DNA of 64,000 nt from Dickeya dianthicola NCPPB 453 (GTDB taxonomy: Bacteria; Pseudomonadota; Gammaproteobacteria; Enterobacterales; Enterobacteriaceae), in contig NZ_CM001841.1 in assembly GCF_000365305.1 (NCBI RefSeq), positions 2,823,120 through 2,887,119 of the forward strand. Reading direction: 5' to 3'. The notes below the pieces were generated by a model. That model saw only the letters and a list, made by a program, of their open reading frames with translations. It searched no databases and was not told where the DNA came from. The first letter of the stretch is position 1. Every line of letters starts with the position of its first letter. Of this stretch, positions 16,449-24,784 are shown one piece after another. Both the position numbers and the translations under genes were made by a program.

Positions 16449-17291
16449 TTACTGCAGCAGTTTCAGAACAGTCTGCGGTACCTGGTTAGCCTGAGCCAGT
16501 ACAGAAGTACCAGCCTGCTGCAGAATCTGCGCACGGCTCATGTTAGATACTTCGGTCGCGTAATCAGCATCCTGGATACGACTACGTGCGTTGCTCAGGT
16601 TGTTGATGGTGTTGCTCAGGTTGTCGATGGTAGACTGGAAGCGGTTCAGAGTCGCACCGATGTTCGCTTTAGCGGTGTTGATGGTCTGCAGCGCAGTATC
16701 AATCGCAGAAACGAGCGCAGTAGAACCTGCTGCTGTAGATACGTCAGTGTTCGTAGTGGTGATACCCAGGCCGCCGCTGGTGGCGTTGATCAGTGCTGCG
16801 CTACCAACAGAGATGGCATCGTTAGCAGTGGTACCAGAACCAACCTGGATGTTGAAGCCAGTAGCGTTGACAGTACCGTCCAGCAGTGCTTTACCGTTGA
16901 AGTTCGCGCTAGCGGCAACACGGTTGATTTCGTCAACACGACGGTTGATTTCAGTCTGGATAGCAGTACGGTCGTTAGTACCGTTGGTGTCGTTCGCTGC
17001 CTGTACGGCCAGCTCACGGATACGCTGCAAGTTGTCGTTGATGGTATCCAGGTTACCTTCAGCGGTCTGTACCAGAGATACGCCGTCGTTAGCATTTTTG
17101 GAAGCCTGAGTCAGACCTTTGATCTGAGCAGTCATACCGTTAACGATACCAGAACCTGCTGCGTTGTCTTTGGCGCTGTTGATAGCCAGGCCAGAAGACA
17201 GACGTTCGATAGCAGTCTGCAGGGAAGATTGAGATTTGTTCAGGTTGGTCTGGGCCAACAGCGACATACTATTAGTATTAATGACTGCCAT
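16449..17291 (-). CDS. fliC: Flagellin, short form (280 aa)
   Basis: The filament subunit. The conserved N-terminal D0/D1 helices (MAVINTNSMSLLAQTNLNKS, SSGLAINSAKDNAAG, NDNLQRIRELAVQAANDT) and C-terminal D1/D0 (NARSRIQDADYATEVSNMSR, LAQANQVPQTVLKLLQ) are complete. The middle (about 140-195) is short and rich in Ser, Thr, Ala and Gly, so the outer D2/D3 domains of E. coli flagellin (about 498 aa) are almost absent. Surface-exposed Ser/Thr here are candidate O-glycosylation sites for the adjacent island. The start at 17291 has AAAGGA 8 bases upstream; longer frames lack the flagellin N-terminus. It is driven by the perfectly spaced sigma-28 promoter at 17362-17388. Confidence 0.97.
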   Translation of the reverse strand: MAVINTNSMSLLAQTNLNKSQSSLQTAIERLSSGLAINSAKDNAAGSGIVNGMTAQIKGLTQASKNANDGVSLVQTAEGNLDTINDNLQRIRELAVQAANDTNGTNDRTAIQTEINRRVDEINRVAASANFNGKALLDGTVNATGFNIQVGSGTTANDAISVGSAALINATSGGLGITTTNTDVSTAAGSTALVSAIDTALQTINTAKANIGATLNRFQSTIDNLSNTINNLSNARSRIQDADYATEVSNMSRAQILQQAGTSVLAQANQVPQTVLKLLQ

Positions 17292-17361
17292 AATTATATT
17301 CCTTTCATCTCTATTTAATGGGGATGGGCTGTTGCCCCCGGTGTCATCACCGTCACTAACT

Positions 17362-17388
17362 GTATCGGCCGGGGTAAAACAACCTTTA
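17362..17388 (-). promoter_or_regulatory. Sigma-28 promoter of fliC
   Basis: Read leftward: TAAA (17385-17388), exactly 15 bases, then GCCGATAC (17362-17369), matching 7 of 8 bases of the -10 consensus. The implied leader is about 65 nt. Confidence 0.9.
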
Positions 17389-17538
17389 GCTTTTTTTAAA
17401 ATTTTCGCATCTACAGGGAAAAAACCAGCCTGGGCGGCATCTGCGGCAAGCATGAGAAAGGAAAGGCGCAATGTGATAACCGCTCATTCCGCATTTACCG
17501 GCCTGTGATAAAATGTCATTGCCGTTTCATTATTCCTC

Positions 17539-17775
17539 TATATACCCAAAATAATTCGAGTTGCAGGACAACACGCTCGCGTGTTGAACAACGCAACGCG
17601 TTGGCCCTTCAGGGCAAGGCTCATTAGAGCCTTGTAACGCGGCGACACTGCGAATCCCCAGGAGCTTACTCAGGTAAGTGGCCGGGTTTCGCTGCGGCCC
17701 TGAAAGGGCGAGGCCCAGGGATGGGCCGAGTAATAAAGCCAACGCACCTGCAACGTGAAGTATGACGGGTATATA
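17539..17775. repeat. MITE-like palindromic repeat between fliC and fliD
   Basis: The ends read TATATACCC (17539-17547) and GGGTATATA (17767-17775). Inside them is a second matching block, GTTGCAGG near the left end and CCTGCAAC near the right end, giving imperfect terminal inverted repeats of about 27 bp. The 237-bp interior is GC-richer than its surroundings and contains further short inverted pairs, but no supportable gene. Ends of the type TATACCCGTCATACTTCA are familiar from enterobacterial dispersed repeats. It sits upstream of both divergent promoters without touching either. Confidence 0.7.
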
Positions 17776-18104
17776 CTTTATAAGGTATCTGGCGTATCGA
17801 CCCAGCCTTGCTGACAGGGCCGCGCTAAGGTTTCATCGTATGCGACCCCAAATATCAGTCAGTAACACAGTCTGTGGCCAAGGCATACTTCGCCGGCGAG
17901 TAGATATGATGTCATCGGCTTCTGACATGCAGCCAGCGGCGATACTGGCGACACATTCAACGCCTTCGGCAAGCCAAAAATACTCGATTGCAGCTTGTTG
18001 CTCCCGGTATGATGCACATCATGCCGAAATAAAATCCCGCAAACGGTCATGCGTGATAGAAATCAGGGCGGATGACGATTACGCTGAAATTTACATTACG
18101 TCTG
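17774..18104. other. Region upstream of the fliD promoter, no gene seen
   Basis: About 330 bases between the repeat and the fliD promoter. A rightward frame of about 150 codons (from 17762) crosses the region and runs into fliD in another frame. It has no motif and overlaps the repeat and the fliD promoter, so I treat it as chance. Confidence 0.5.
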
Positions 18105-18131
18105 TAAACTTTTCGTATACAGTGCCGATAA
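18105..18131 (+). promoter_or_regulatory. Sigma-28 promoter of fliDST
   Basis: TAAA (18105-18108), 15 bases, then GCCGATAA (18124-18131), a perfect match to the FliA consensus with ideal spacing. The implied leader is about 30 nt. Confidence 0.95.
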
Positions 18132-18168
18132 GACTGTCAGTTCACAATTTAAACGGAAGGGTATCTCT

Positions 18169-19629
18169 ATGGCTACGACGGTTAGCAGTAACTCAGACAT
18201 CATTTCATCGATAGGTATGAACTTGGGTACGTCAGTCAGTGGTTCTTCACTTGACTTGAGTTCGCTGATCAGCAAACTGCAAACCGTTGAAGAGCAACGG
18301 CTGACACCCTATAACAACAAGCAGACCTCGCTGAGCAAGCAGGCACTCGCTTATGACGCCGTCGAAGCGGCGATGAAAAACCTGCAGAGCACCACCACGA
18401 CTCTGCAGAACATGAAGACCATCACGTCGACCGCCGTGACCAGCACCAATACCGCATTCAGCTCCACCACCGACAGTACTGCGGTAGCGGGTTCCTACAG
18501 TGTTTTCGTCAATAATATCGCGCAGGCGCAGTCGCAAATCTCTGGTAATTTTAGCAGCGCGTCAACCGCGTTGGTATCAGGCGGGACTTCCAGCACCAGC
18601 AGCACGATTACGATTACGCAATCCAGCCAGTCTAAGCCGTTGACGATTACGCTGACCGATGACAAAACGTCATTAAACGATATCCGTGATGCTATTAATA
18701 ACGCCGGTGGTAGCGTCAGCGCGACTATCCTCAACGACGGCACCAATAACAAACTGATTCTGACGGCAAAAGACACTGGCACAAAATCCGCGATGACCAT
18801 TTCAGTCAGCGGTTCACTTTCCAGTTCACTGAGCAGCAGCAGCTTTAGCGAGCAGGTTGCAGCCAAAGATGCCTCATTCACCATCAACGGCATGTCGGTA
18901 ACCAGTCAGAGCAATACCGTAACTACCGCCATCAGCGGTGTGACACTGAACCTTAAAGCGGCCTCCACGACCGGCTCGAACGCGGAAAATCTGACGATTG
19001 CATCGGATATCACCGCGACTGAAAAAGCGATTCAGAATTGGGTCACCGCTTACAACAACGTGCTGGACGTCATCAAGACCCAGACCAATTATACCGCACC
19101 GACATCAACCGAACAAACTAGCGGCTCCCAGTCATCCAGCAATGGCGCGCTGGTCAGTGACAGTACTATTCGCGCGGTTAAGCGGCAGTTACAAGGCCTG
19201 ATGAGCAACTTACAGAGTAACGGCACACTGAACACGATGGCCGACCTGGGAATTACCCAGGATCCGACCAATGACGGTAAACTGGCGGTCGAGACCACCA
19301 AACTGGAAAGCACGTTGAAAAGTAGCGCCAGTAGCGTGACGCAATTCTTTGTTGGCAACGGCACCACCACCGGATTTGCTACTCAGGCAGGAAATTACCT
19401 GACCCGGACGGTGGATTCGACAGATGGTCTGATCAAATCTGCCCAGGCGAACATCAAAACCAATCAGGCCAACGTAACCAAACAGCTCACCAGCATCCAG
19501 GACAGCATCGATTCTACGATGGCGCGTTACAAAACCCAGTTTACTAATCTCAATACCTTGCTGTCTAAGCTGTCGTCAACCAGTTCTTACCTGACGCAGC
19601 AGTTTAATAAAACCAACAGCTCCAGCTAA
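18169..19629 (+). CDS. fliD: Flagellar filament cap protein FliD
   Basis: 486-aa hook-associated protein 2, which forms the cap under which flagellin subunits fold at the growing tip. The N-terminal signature GSSLDLSSLISKLQTVEEQRLTPY and the C-terminal coiled region (TRTVDSTDGLIKSAQANI, SSYLTQQFNK) are present. The centre is very Ser/Thr-rich, as usual. The start at 18169 has GGAAGGG 7 bases upstream. It is the first gene of the fliDST operon from a perfect sigma-28 promoter. A 15-bp-stem hairpin lies between it and fliS. Confidence 0.96.
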   Translation: MATTVSSNSDIISSIGMNLGTSVSGSSLDLSSLISKLQTVEEQRLTPYNNKQTSLSKQALAYDAVEAAMKNLQSTTTTLQNMKTITSTAVTSTNTAFSSTTDSTAVAGSYSVFVNNIAQAQSQISGNFSSASTALVSGGTSSTSSTITITQSSQSKPLTITLTDDKTSLNDIRDAINNAGGSVSATILNDGTNNKLILTAKDTGTKSAMTISVSGSLSSSLSSSSFSEQVAAKDASFTINGMSVTSQSNTVTTAISGVTLNLKAASTTGSNAENLTIASDITATEKAIQNWVTAYNNVLDVIKTQTNYTAPTSTEQTSGSQSSSNGALVSDSTIRAVKRQLQGLMSNLQSNGTLNTMADLGITQDPTNDGKLAVETTKLESTLKSSASSVTQFFVGNGTTTGFATQAGNYLTRTVDSTDGLIKSAQANIKTNQANVTKQLTSIQDSIDSTMARYKTQFTNLNTLLSKLSSTSSYLTQQFNKTNSSS

Positions 19630-19642
19630 TTAAACCGGGTGC

Positions 19643-19677
19643 TGTACGAAGTGCCGCGCTATGCGGCACTTCGTACA
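19643..19677 (+). terminator. Hairpin between fliD and fliS
   Basis: TGTACGAAGTGCCGC, loop GCTAT, and GCGGCACTTCGTACA form a perfect 15-bp stem starting 13 bases after the fliD stop. No U-tract follows, so it may set relative fliD and fliST levels by attenuation or RNA processing rather than act as a full terminator. Confidence 0.55.
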
Positions 19678-19733
19678 ATGATGAGTATTACTGACTTTTT
19701 ATTTATTGTTAATCGGTTATCCAACGCATGGTC

Positions 19734-20144
19734 ATGTATAGAAAGAATGTCAGTCAGGCTTATGCTCAGGTCGGTGTGGAAAGCGCGGTAATGAGCGCCA
19801 GCCCACATCAACTGATTGTTATGCTGTTTGACGGAACCAAGAGCGCGCTTATCAGGGCAAGGATTCTTCTTGAACAAAATGATATTGTCGGAAAAGGGAA
19901 TGCCCTCTCCAAAGCCATCGATATTATCAGTAATGGGTTGAAACTCGGACTGGATATGGAAAAAGGCGGCGAGCTGGCAGAGAATCTTTCCGATCTTTAC
20001 GACTACATGGTGCGTCGGTTATTGCATGCCAATATTAATAACGATTTGCAGGCAATCATAGAAGTGGAAGCCCTCCTCGATAATATTGCGGGTGCCTGGA
20101 AACAAATTGGACCTGGTTATCAACCAACGACGGAAACGCGCTAA
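19734..20144 (+). CDS. fliS: Flagellin export chaperone FliS
   Basis: 136-aa helical chaperone that binds the C-terminus of flagellin and prevents premature polymerisation. Conserved segments are SQAYAQVGVESAVMSASPHQLIVML and the helix LSDLYDYMVRRLLHANIN. The start at 19734 is chosen because MYRKNVSQAY aligns with the E. coli N-terminus and gives the same 136-aa length; an ATG 6 bases upstream (19728) is possible. The TAA stop overlaps the fliT start (TAATG). Confidence 0.94.
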   Translation: MYRKNVSQAYAQVGVESAVMSASPHQLIVMLFDGTKSALIRARILLEQNDIVGKGNALSKAIDIISNGLKLGLDMEKGGELAENLSDLYDYMVRRLLHANINNDLQAIIEVEALLDNIAGAWKQIGPGYQPTTETR

Positions 20145-20506
20145 TGGAAAACCTCTCTCCATTACTTATTGAGTATCAGGGGTTACTCAAACTCATCCGA
20201 AATATCAAGTCCATGGCGCTTAATGGACTATGGGATGATGTTGTTGAGCAGGAGATAGTTTATATCCAGTCAATAGAGAGAATCAGCCAGATTACCGTTC
20301 CTGCCAATATTCCCAGCACGGTGCAATTACAGTTCCGGCAGCTTCTTCAGGACATACTGGATACGGAATCACAGGTGAAAGAACTGCTGCAGAACAGAAT
20401 GCAGGAACTGGCGGTGCTCATCCAGCAATCACAAAATCAAAAATCGATTAACAGCACTTATGCTGAGTTTTCCAACGATATACTCCCGGGAAAACCGCAG
20501 CCCTGA
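20144..20506 (+). CDS. fliT: Flagellar export chaperone FliT
   Basis: 120-aa helical protein in the FliT position, overlapping the fliS stop by one base. In Salmonella FliT chaperones FliD and, when free, binds FlhDC to repress class II transcription. The sequence is divergent, as FliT usually is, with helices around LSPLLIEYQGLLKLIRNIKS and a charged C-terminus. Identification rests mainly on position, length (E. coli 121 aa) and the N-terminal pattern. Confidence 0.88.
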   Translation: MENLSPLLIEYQGLLKLIRNIKSMALNGLWDDVVEQEIVYIQSIERISQITVPANIPSTVQLQFRQLLQDILDTESQVKELLQNRMQELAVLIQQSQNQKSINSTYAEFSNDILPGKPQP

Positions 20507-20596
20507 TTAACACCGTTCCTGCATACGAGCCTTGACTTCCCAGAACGGGCTCATTGATGCAACACGCATATATACGTCTGTTTGCTTCAAAAATCA

Positions 20597-20623
20597 GGGT
20601 GAATAACCATTGGTCATTCACCC
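20597..20623. terminator. Terminator between convergent fliT and fliE
   Basis: GGGTGAAT and ATTCACCC form an 8-bp stem, with an additional ACC/GGT pairing in the loop, followed on the rightward strand by TTTTCG. It ends the fliDST message and may also serve fliE. Confidence 0.65.
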
Positions 20624-20696
20624 TTTTCGCGGAGTATGTGCCGAACACAACGATTAACAAAAAGCAGATCTAACCGAGCAGCGCTTTGCTTGCCGA

Positions 20697-21011
20697 TTAT
20701 ATCGTCATATTCATGACTTCCTGGTAAGCCGAGACCAGTTTATTGCGCACCTGAACCCCCATTTGCAAAGCAATAGAGGCCTTCTGGTTGTCAACCATGA
20801 CGTCATTCAGCGCGACCCCCGGCTTGCCCAACGTAAATGCTTCAGCTTGCGTCTGAGCCTGCGTCCGCGTTTCGTTGATTTTTTCGAGCGCAGCTTTCAG
20901 CTCGCTGGCAAAACCAGACTGAGACGCAACGTTGGAATCCGCTCCACCGGCCGCTTTGGTTGCGGTAATCTGCATCTGCTGCAATACCGCGTCGATACCC
21001 TGAATAGACAT
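20697..21011 (-). CDS. fliE: Flagellar hook-basal body complex protein FliE
   Basis: 104-aa adaptor linking the MS ring to the rod, among the first substrates of the flagellar export apparatus. It begins SIQGIDAVLQQMQITATKA and ends with the conserved MGVQVRNKLVSAYQEVMNM. The start at 21011 has GAGGA 8 bases upstream. It is transcribed away from fliF, so the shared 332-bp region must hold both class II promoters. Confidence 0.95.
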   Translation of the reverse strand: MSIQGIDAVLQQMQITATKAAGGADSNVASQSGFASELKAALEKINETRTQAQTQAEAFTLGKPGVALNDVMVDNQKASIALQMGVQVRNKLVSAYQEVMNMTI

Positions 21012-21343
21012 GCCTGTTTCCTCAACTAAAGATTGAGAATGATATAAAAACCAAATAAATGATAAACATATGTATATGCAGCAAACGGATGACGCCATCA
21101 GCGCCGTTTATTTCACATACATCTCTTTACAGGTTCAATACGCTACCATATCCATAAGGTAGTAAATCGTATAAATGACATTAAAAATGCCAGCTTATCG
21201 ACCCATCAAATTTTGCGTAACGGAAAATAATGGCATGCCGGTAAATGTAGGCGATGAGTTTTTATGATTGCGCAATCAGGGAGTTCTGTTTTGTTACGTT
21301 ACAACGTTACCCATATCGTTCAGCAACCAGGCAGAGATAGAGT
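21012..21343. promoter_or_regulatory. Divergent fliE/fliF control region, possible FlhDC boxes
   Basis: No gene is seen in these 332 bases. Two fragments resemble the FlhDC half-site AAYGS-N2/3-AAATARCG: AACGG followed by AAATAATG at 21219-21232 (spacing one base short), and, read leftward, AAATAAACGGCG around 21098-21109. Both are imperfect. Class II control is expected from the gene identities. Confidence 0.3.
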
Positions 21344-23065
21344 ATGAACGCCTTAACATCCGGAGCCGCAACCGGTGGGAAAAGCTTTGGCGAGATACTT
21401 AACCGTTTGCGTGCCAACCCTAGAATCCCTTTACTGATTGCTTCCGCTGCAACTATTGCGATTGTTATCGCCCTGTCATTGTGGGCTCGCGGCCCCGACT
21501 ACCGGGTGTTGTACACCAATATCAACGAACGTGATGGCGGTAGTATTGTCTCCGAATTGGGCAAAATGAATATCCCTTACCGCTTCACCGAAAACGGTGC
21601 AGCCATCATGATCCCGTCGGACAAAGTTTATGAAACCCGCCTGAAGCTCGCCCAGCAGGGGTTACCGAAAGGCGGCGCTGTTGGCTTTGAACTGCTTGAC
21701 CAAGAAAAATTCGGTATCAGCCAGTTCAGTGAGCAGATCAACTATCAACGCGCGCTGGAAGGCGAATTAGCGAGAACAATGGAAACCCTGGGGCCGATCC
21801 ATAATGCGCGCGTACATCTAGCCATTCCCAAACCGTCGCTGTTCGTGCGTGAACAGAAATCCCCTTCCGCCGCGGTTACCGTCACTCTGCAACCGGGGCG
21901 AGCGCTTGATGACAGCCAGATTAGCGCCATTACCTATCTGGTTTCCAGCAGCGTAGCCGGCCTGCCGGCCGACAAAGTTACCGTCGTTGACCAGACCGGT
22001 AAGCTGCTGACGCAAAATGACAGTTCAGGACGCGACCTCAATGCCTCGCAACTGAAGTATGCCAACGAAGTCGAAAGCAATTATCAACGCCGGATTGAAG
22101 CAATTCTGGCGCCAGTAGTCGGCGCAGGCAATGTCCATGCGCAAGTCACCGCCCAGATCGATTTCGCCAGCCGCGAACAGACCGATGAGCAGTACCAACC
22201 TAACCAGACGCCGAATCAGGCGGCGGTACGTTCTCAGCAAAACAGTCAGAGTGATCAACGCGGTGGCCCTAACGTAGGTGGTGTGCCTGGCGCATTATCG
22301 AATACACCGACACCGGCGCCGACCGCGCCTATCTCTACCCCGCCGGCAAACAACGCGAATAATGCCAATAATGCGAACAACGCAAACAATGCCAATGCCA
22401 ATACGACGGGCACTAATACCCAGACGTCTGCCGGTAACGCAGCCAATCAGACCTACAACAGCCGCCACGATCAGACTATCAACTATGAAGTTGATCGCAC
22501 TATCCGGCACACCAAGCAAAACACCGGTAATATTCAGCGTTTGTCTGTCGCTGTCGTGGTTAATTACACGCAAGGTGAAGACGGCAAGCCAGCAGCGCTC
22601 AATGATGACCAACTGAAGAAAATCGAAGCGCTGGTCCGTGAATCTATGGGATTCTCCAGTGATCGCGGTGATACCCTGAACGTGGTTAATACACCGTTCA
22701 CCATCACAGATGCCACTGGCGGCGAATTGCCCTTCTGGCAGAAACAGGCCTTCTTCGATCTGCTGACAGAAGCCGGCCGCTGGCTGCTGGTGCTGATTGT
22801 TGGCTGGATTCTGTATCGTAAACTGGTGCGTCCGCAGTTGCAGAGACGGGCGCAGGTGCAGGAAGCAGCCGAAGCGGCCGCCTCGTTGCGCGGTCAAGAT
22901 GCGGATGTCACCGTCACGATCAATTCTATGGAAGAAGAACTACAGCGGAAATCCGAGCAGCGGGCTCATGCAGAAATGCACAGCCAGCGTATCCGTGATC
23001 TGGCCGAGAATGATCCTCGCGTCGTCGCGCTGGTAATCCGCCACTGGATGAGTAACGAACTATGA
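21344..23065 (+). CDS. fliF: Flagellar M-ring protein FliF
   Basis: 573-aa inner-membrane ring protein that carries the rod and encloses the export gate. The first membrane segment is [20 protein letters not shown]; periplasmic ring-building motifs include [17 protein letters not shown] and [20 protein letters not shown]. The second membrane segment is [13 protein letters not shown], and the C-terminal FliG-binding tail ends in [10 protein letters not shown]. Residues 335-353 form an Ala-Asn-Asn tandem repeat (five ANN units) in the periplasmic loop, unusual compared with E. coli FliF (552 aa). The stop overlaps fliG by 4 bases. First gene of the fliFGHIJK operon. Confidence 0.97.
   Translation: MNALTSGAATGGKSFGEILNRLRANPRIPLLIASAATIAIVIALSLWARGPDYRVLYTNINERDGGSIVSELGKMNIPYRFTENGAAIMIPSDKVYETRLKLAQQGLPKGGAVGFELLDQEKFGISQFSEQINYQRALEGELARTMETLGPIHNARVHLAIPKPSLFVREQKSPSAAVTVTLQPGRALDDSQISAITYLVSSSVAGLPADKVTVVDQTGKLLTQNDSSGRDLNASQLKYANEVESNYQRRIEAILAPVVGAGNVHAQVTAQIDFASREQTDEQYQPNQTPNQAAVRSQQNSQSDQRGGPNVGGVPGALSNTPTPAPTAPISTPPANNANNANNANNANNANANTTGTNTQTSAGNAANQTYNSRHDQTINYEVDRTIRHTKQNTGNIQRLSVAVVVNYTQGEDGKPAALNDDQLKKIEALVRESMGFSSDRGDTLNVVNTPFTITDATGGELPFWQKQAFFDLLTEAGRWLLVLIVGWILYRKLVRPQLQRRAQVQEAAEAAASLRGQDADVTVTINSMEEELQRKSEQRAHAEMHSQRIRDLAENDPRVVALVIRHWMSNEL
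22346..22402 (+). repeat. Low-complexity ANN-coding repeat inside fliF
   Basis: Five tandem 9-base units encode Ala-Asn-Asn, followed by two Ala-Asn pairs. Codons vary (AAC/AAT, GCG/GCC/GCA), so the repeat is old or maintained at the protein level. It extends the disordered periplasmic loop of FliF. Confidence 0.85.
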
Positions 23066-24054
23066 GTCTGACAGGTACAGAAAAGAGCGCCGTCTTATTG
23101 ATGACTATCGGCGAAGACCGTGCGGCAGAAGTTTTTACGCACCTTTCAACCCGCGAGGTACAGCATCTCAGTACTGCGATGGCCAACATGAAACAGGTCT
23201 CGCAGTCTGAGTTGCTGGAAGTTTTGCGTGAGTTTGATCTTGAGGCCGAGCAGTATGCGGCGTTGGGTGTGAATGCCGGCGATTACCTTCGTTCTGTCCT
23301 GGTCAAGGCGTTGGGTGAAGAGCGCGCCTCCAGCCTGCTGGAAGATATCCTTGAGAGCAAGGAAACCTCTACCGGTATGGAAACGCTCAACTTTATGGAG
23401 CCGCAAAGCGCCGCCGACCTTATCCGCGACGAGCATCCGCAAATTATCGCCACCATCCTGGTGCATCTCAAACGTGCGCAGGCGGCGGATATTCTGGCCC
23501 ACTTCGACGAACGCATGCGTAATGACGTCATGTTGCGTATCGCCACCTTCGGCGGGGTACAACCGTCGGCTCTGGCAGAACTGACCGAAGTGCTCAACGG
23601 ACTGCTGGACGGCCAAAACCTCAAGCGCAGCAAGATGGGCGGTGTTCGTACTGCGGCGGAGATCATCAACCTGATGAAAACGCAACACGAGGAAGCGGTT
23701 ATCGATGCCGTACGCGAATTCGATGGCGAGCTGGCACAGAAAATTATCGACGAAATGTTCCTGTTCGAAAACCTGGTGGAAGTGGACGATCGCAGTATCC
23801 AGCGTCTGCTGCAGGAAGTGGAATCCGAGTCTCTGCTGATAGCGCTGAAAGGTGCCGAACAGCCGTTGCGCGAGAAGTTCCTGCGCAACATGTCGCAGCG
23901 TGCGGCAGAAATCCTGCGCGACGACCTGGCTACTCGTGGCCCGGTACGTATGTCCCAGGTGGAAAACGAACAGAAAGCCATTCTGCTCATTGTACGTCGT
24001 CTGGCAGACAGCGGCGAAATGATTATTGGTGGTGGCGATGACGCGTTTGTCTAA
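23062..24054 (+). CDS. fliG: Flagellar motor switch protein FliG
   Basis: 330-aa C-ring protein (E. coli 331) that contacts MotA and generates torque. The N-terminal FliF-binding domain begins [20 protein letters not shown]. The middle domain has the [15 protein letters not shown] signature, and the C-terminal torque helix contains [20 protein letters not shown] with the alternating charged residues that face MotA. It ends [10 protein letters not shown]. The start overlaps fliF by 4 bases and the end overlaps fliH by 17. Confidence 0.97.
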   Translation: MSLTGTEKSAVLLMTIGEDRAAEVFTHLSTREVQHLSTAMANMKQVSQSELLEVLREFDLEAEQYAALGVNAGDYLRSVLVKALGEERASSLLEDILESKETSTGMETLNFMEPQSAADLIRDEHPQIIATILVHLKRAQAADILAHFDERMRNDVMLRIATFGGVQPSALAELTEVLNGLLDGQNLKRSKMGGVRTAAEIINLMKTQHEEAVIDAVREFDGELAQKIIDEMFLFENLVEVDDRSIQRLLQEVESESLLIALKGAEQPLREKFLRNMSQRAAEILRDDLATRGPVRMSQVENEQKAILLIVRRLADSGEMIIGGGDDAFV

Positions 24055-24784
24055 CTCTTCCAGCAATCTTGACTGGCAGCCCTGGAAGCTGGATGACCTC
24101 TCTGGGCCCAAACCCGCTGTCGCGGATGTGGTGACGCCGTCGTCGTCTTCTCCGGCTTCATCGTCGGCGCGACTGGAGGACAACAACTTCTTCGGCATGT
24201 CTGACTTTCAGCAGTCGGAAGATGATCTGGCGACCCTGCGCGAACAGGTACTGCAACAAGCGCGGGAGAACGGGTTTACCGAAGGCAAGCAGCAGGGCTA
24301 CGCCGCTGGTTATCAGGATGGAATTCAGGCCGGCACACAGCAGGGTTTACAGGATGCGGCTCAGCAACAGCAGCCGGTTATTGCACAAATGCAACAAATG
24401 GTCAATGAATTTCAGCAAACGCTGGACGCCCTGGACAGCGTTATTGTCTCACGCCTGATGCAATTGGCTTTAACCGCCGCCAAGCAGGTTATTGGCCAGT
24501 CGCCGGTTTGTGACGGTACTGCGTTAATGGGGCAAATACAGCAGTTGATCCAGCAAGAACCCATGTTCAGCGGCAAGCCGCAATTGCGTGTACACCCATC
24601 GGACCTGGACCGGGTGGAACAGCATCTTGGCCCTACCCTTAGCCTCCACGGTTGGCGGTTGTTGGCGGATAACCAGTTGCATCCGGGCGGATGCAAGGTC
24701 AGCGCCGAAGAAGGGGATCTGGACTCCAGCATCGCCACGCGTTGGCATGAACTTTGCCGCCTGGCAGCACCGGGAGAACTCTGA
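24038..24784 (+). CDS. fliH: Flagellar assembly protein FliH
   Basis: 248-aa cytoplasmic regulator of the export ATPase FliI. The family WxxW-type N-terminus is visible ([12 protein letters not shown]), as is the glycine-repeat helix ([20 protein letters not shown], with Gly every fourth residue), and the C-terminal FliI-binding region follows. The ATG at 24038 was chosen because upstream codons are only GTG and the conserved N-terminus starts soon after. The stop overlaps the fliI start (TGATG). Confidence 0.93.
   Translation: MTRLSNSSSNLDWQPWKLDDLSGPKPAVADVVTPSSSSPASSSARLEDNNFFGMSDFQQSEDDLATLREQVLQQARENGFTEGKQQGYAAGYQDGIQAGTQQGLQDAAQQQQPVIAQMQQMVNEFQQTLDALDSVIVSRLMQLALTAAKQVIGQSPVCDGTALMGQIQQLIQQEPMFSGKPQLRVHPSDLDRVEQHLGPTLSLHGWRLLADNQLHPGGCKVSAEEGDLDSSIATRWHELCRLAAPGEL

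Noticed and set aside
16428..17318. A 296-codon rightward frame opposite fliC
   Set aside because: It is a codon-bias shadow of flagellin; the leftward frame is unmistakably FliC with promoter and terminator.
17762..18214. A 150-codon rightward frame before fliD
   Set aside because: It begins in the MITE-like repeat, crosses the fliD sigma-28 promoter and ends inside fliD in another frame.
23146..24198. A 350-codon leftward frame opposite fliG
   Set aside because: Antisense shadow of a conserved gene with no motif of its own.
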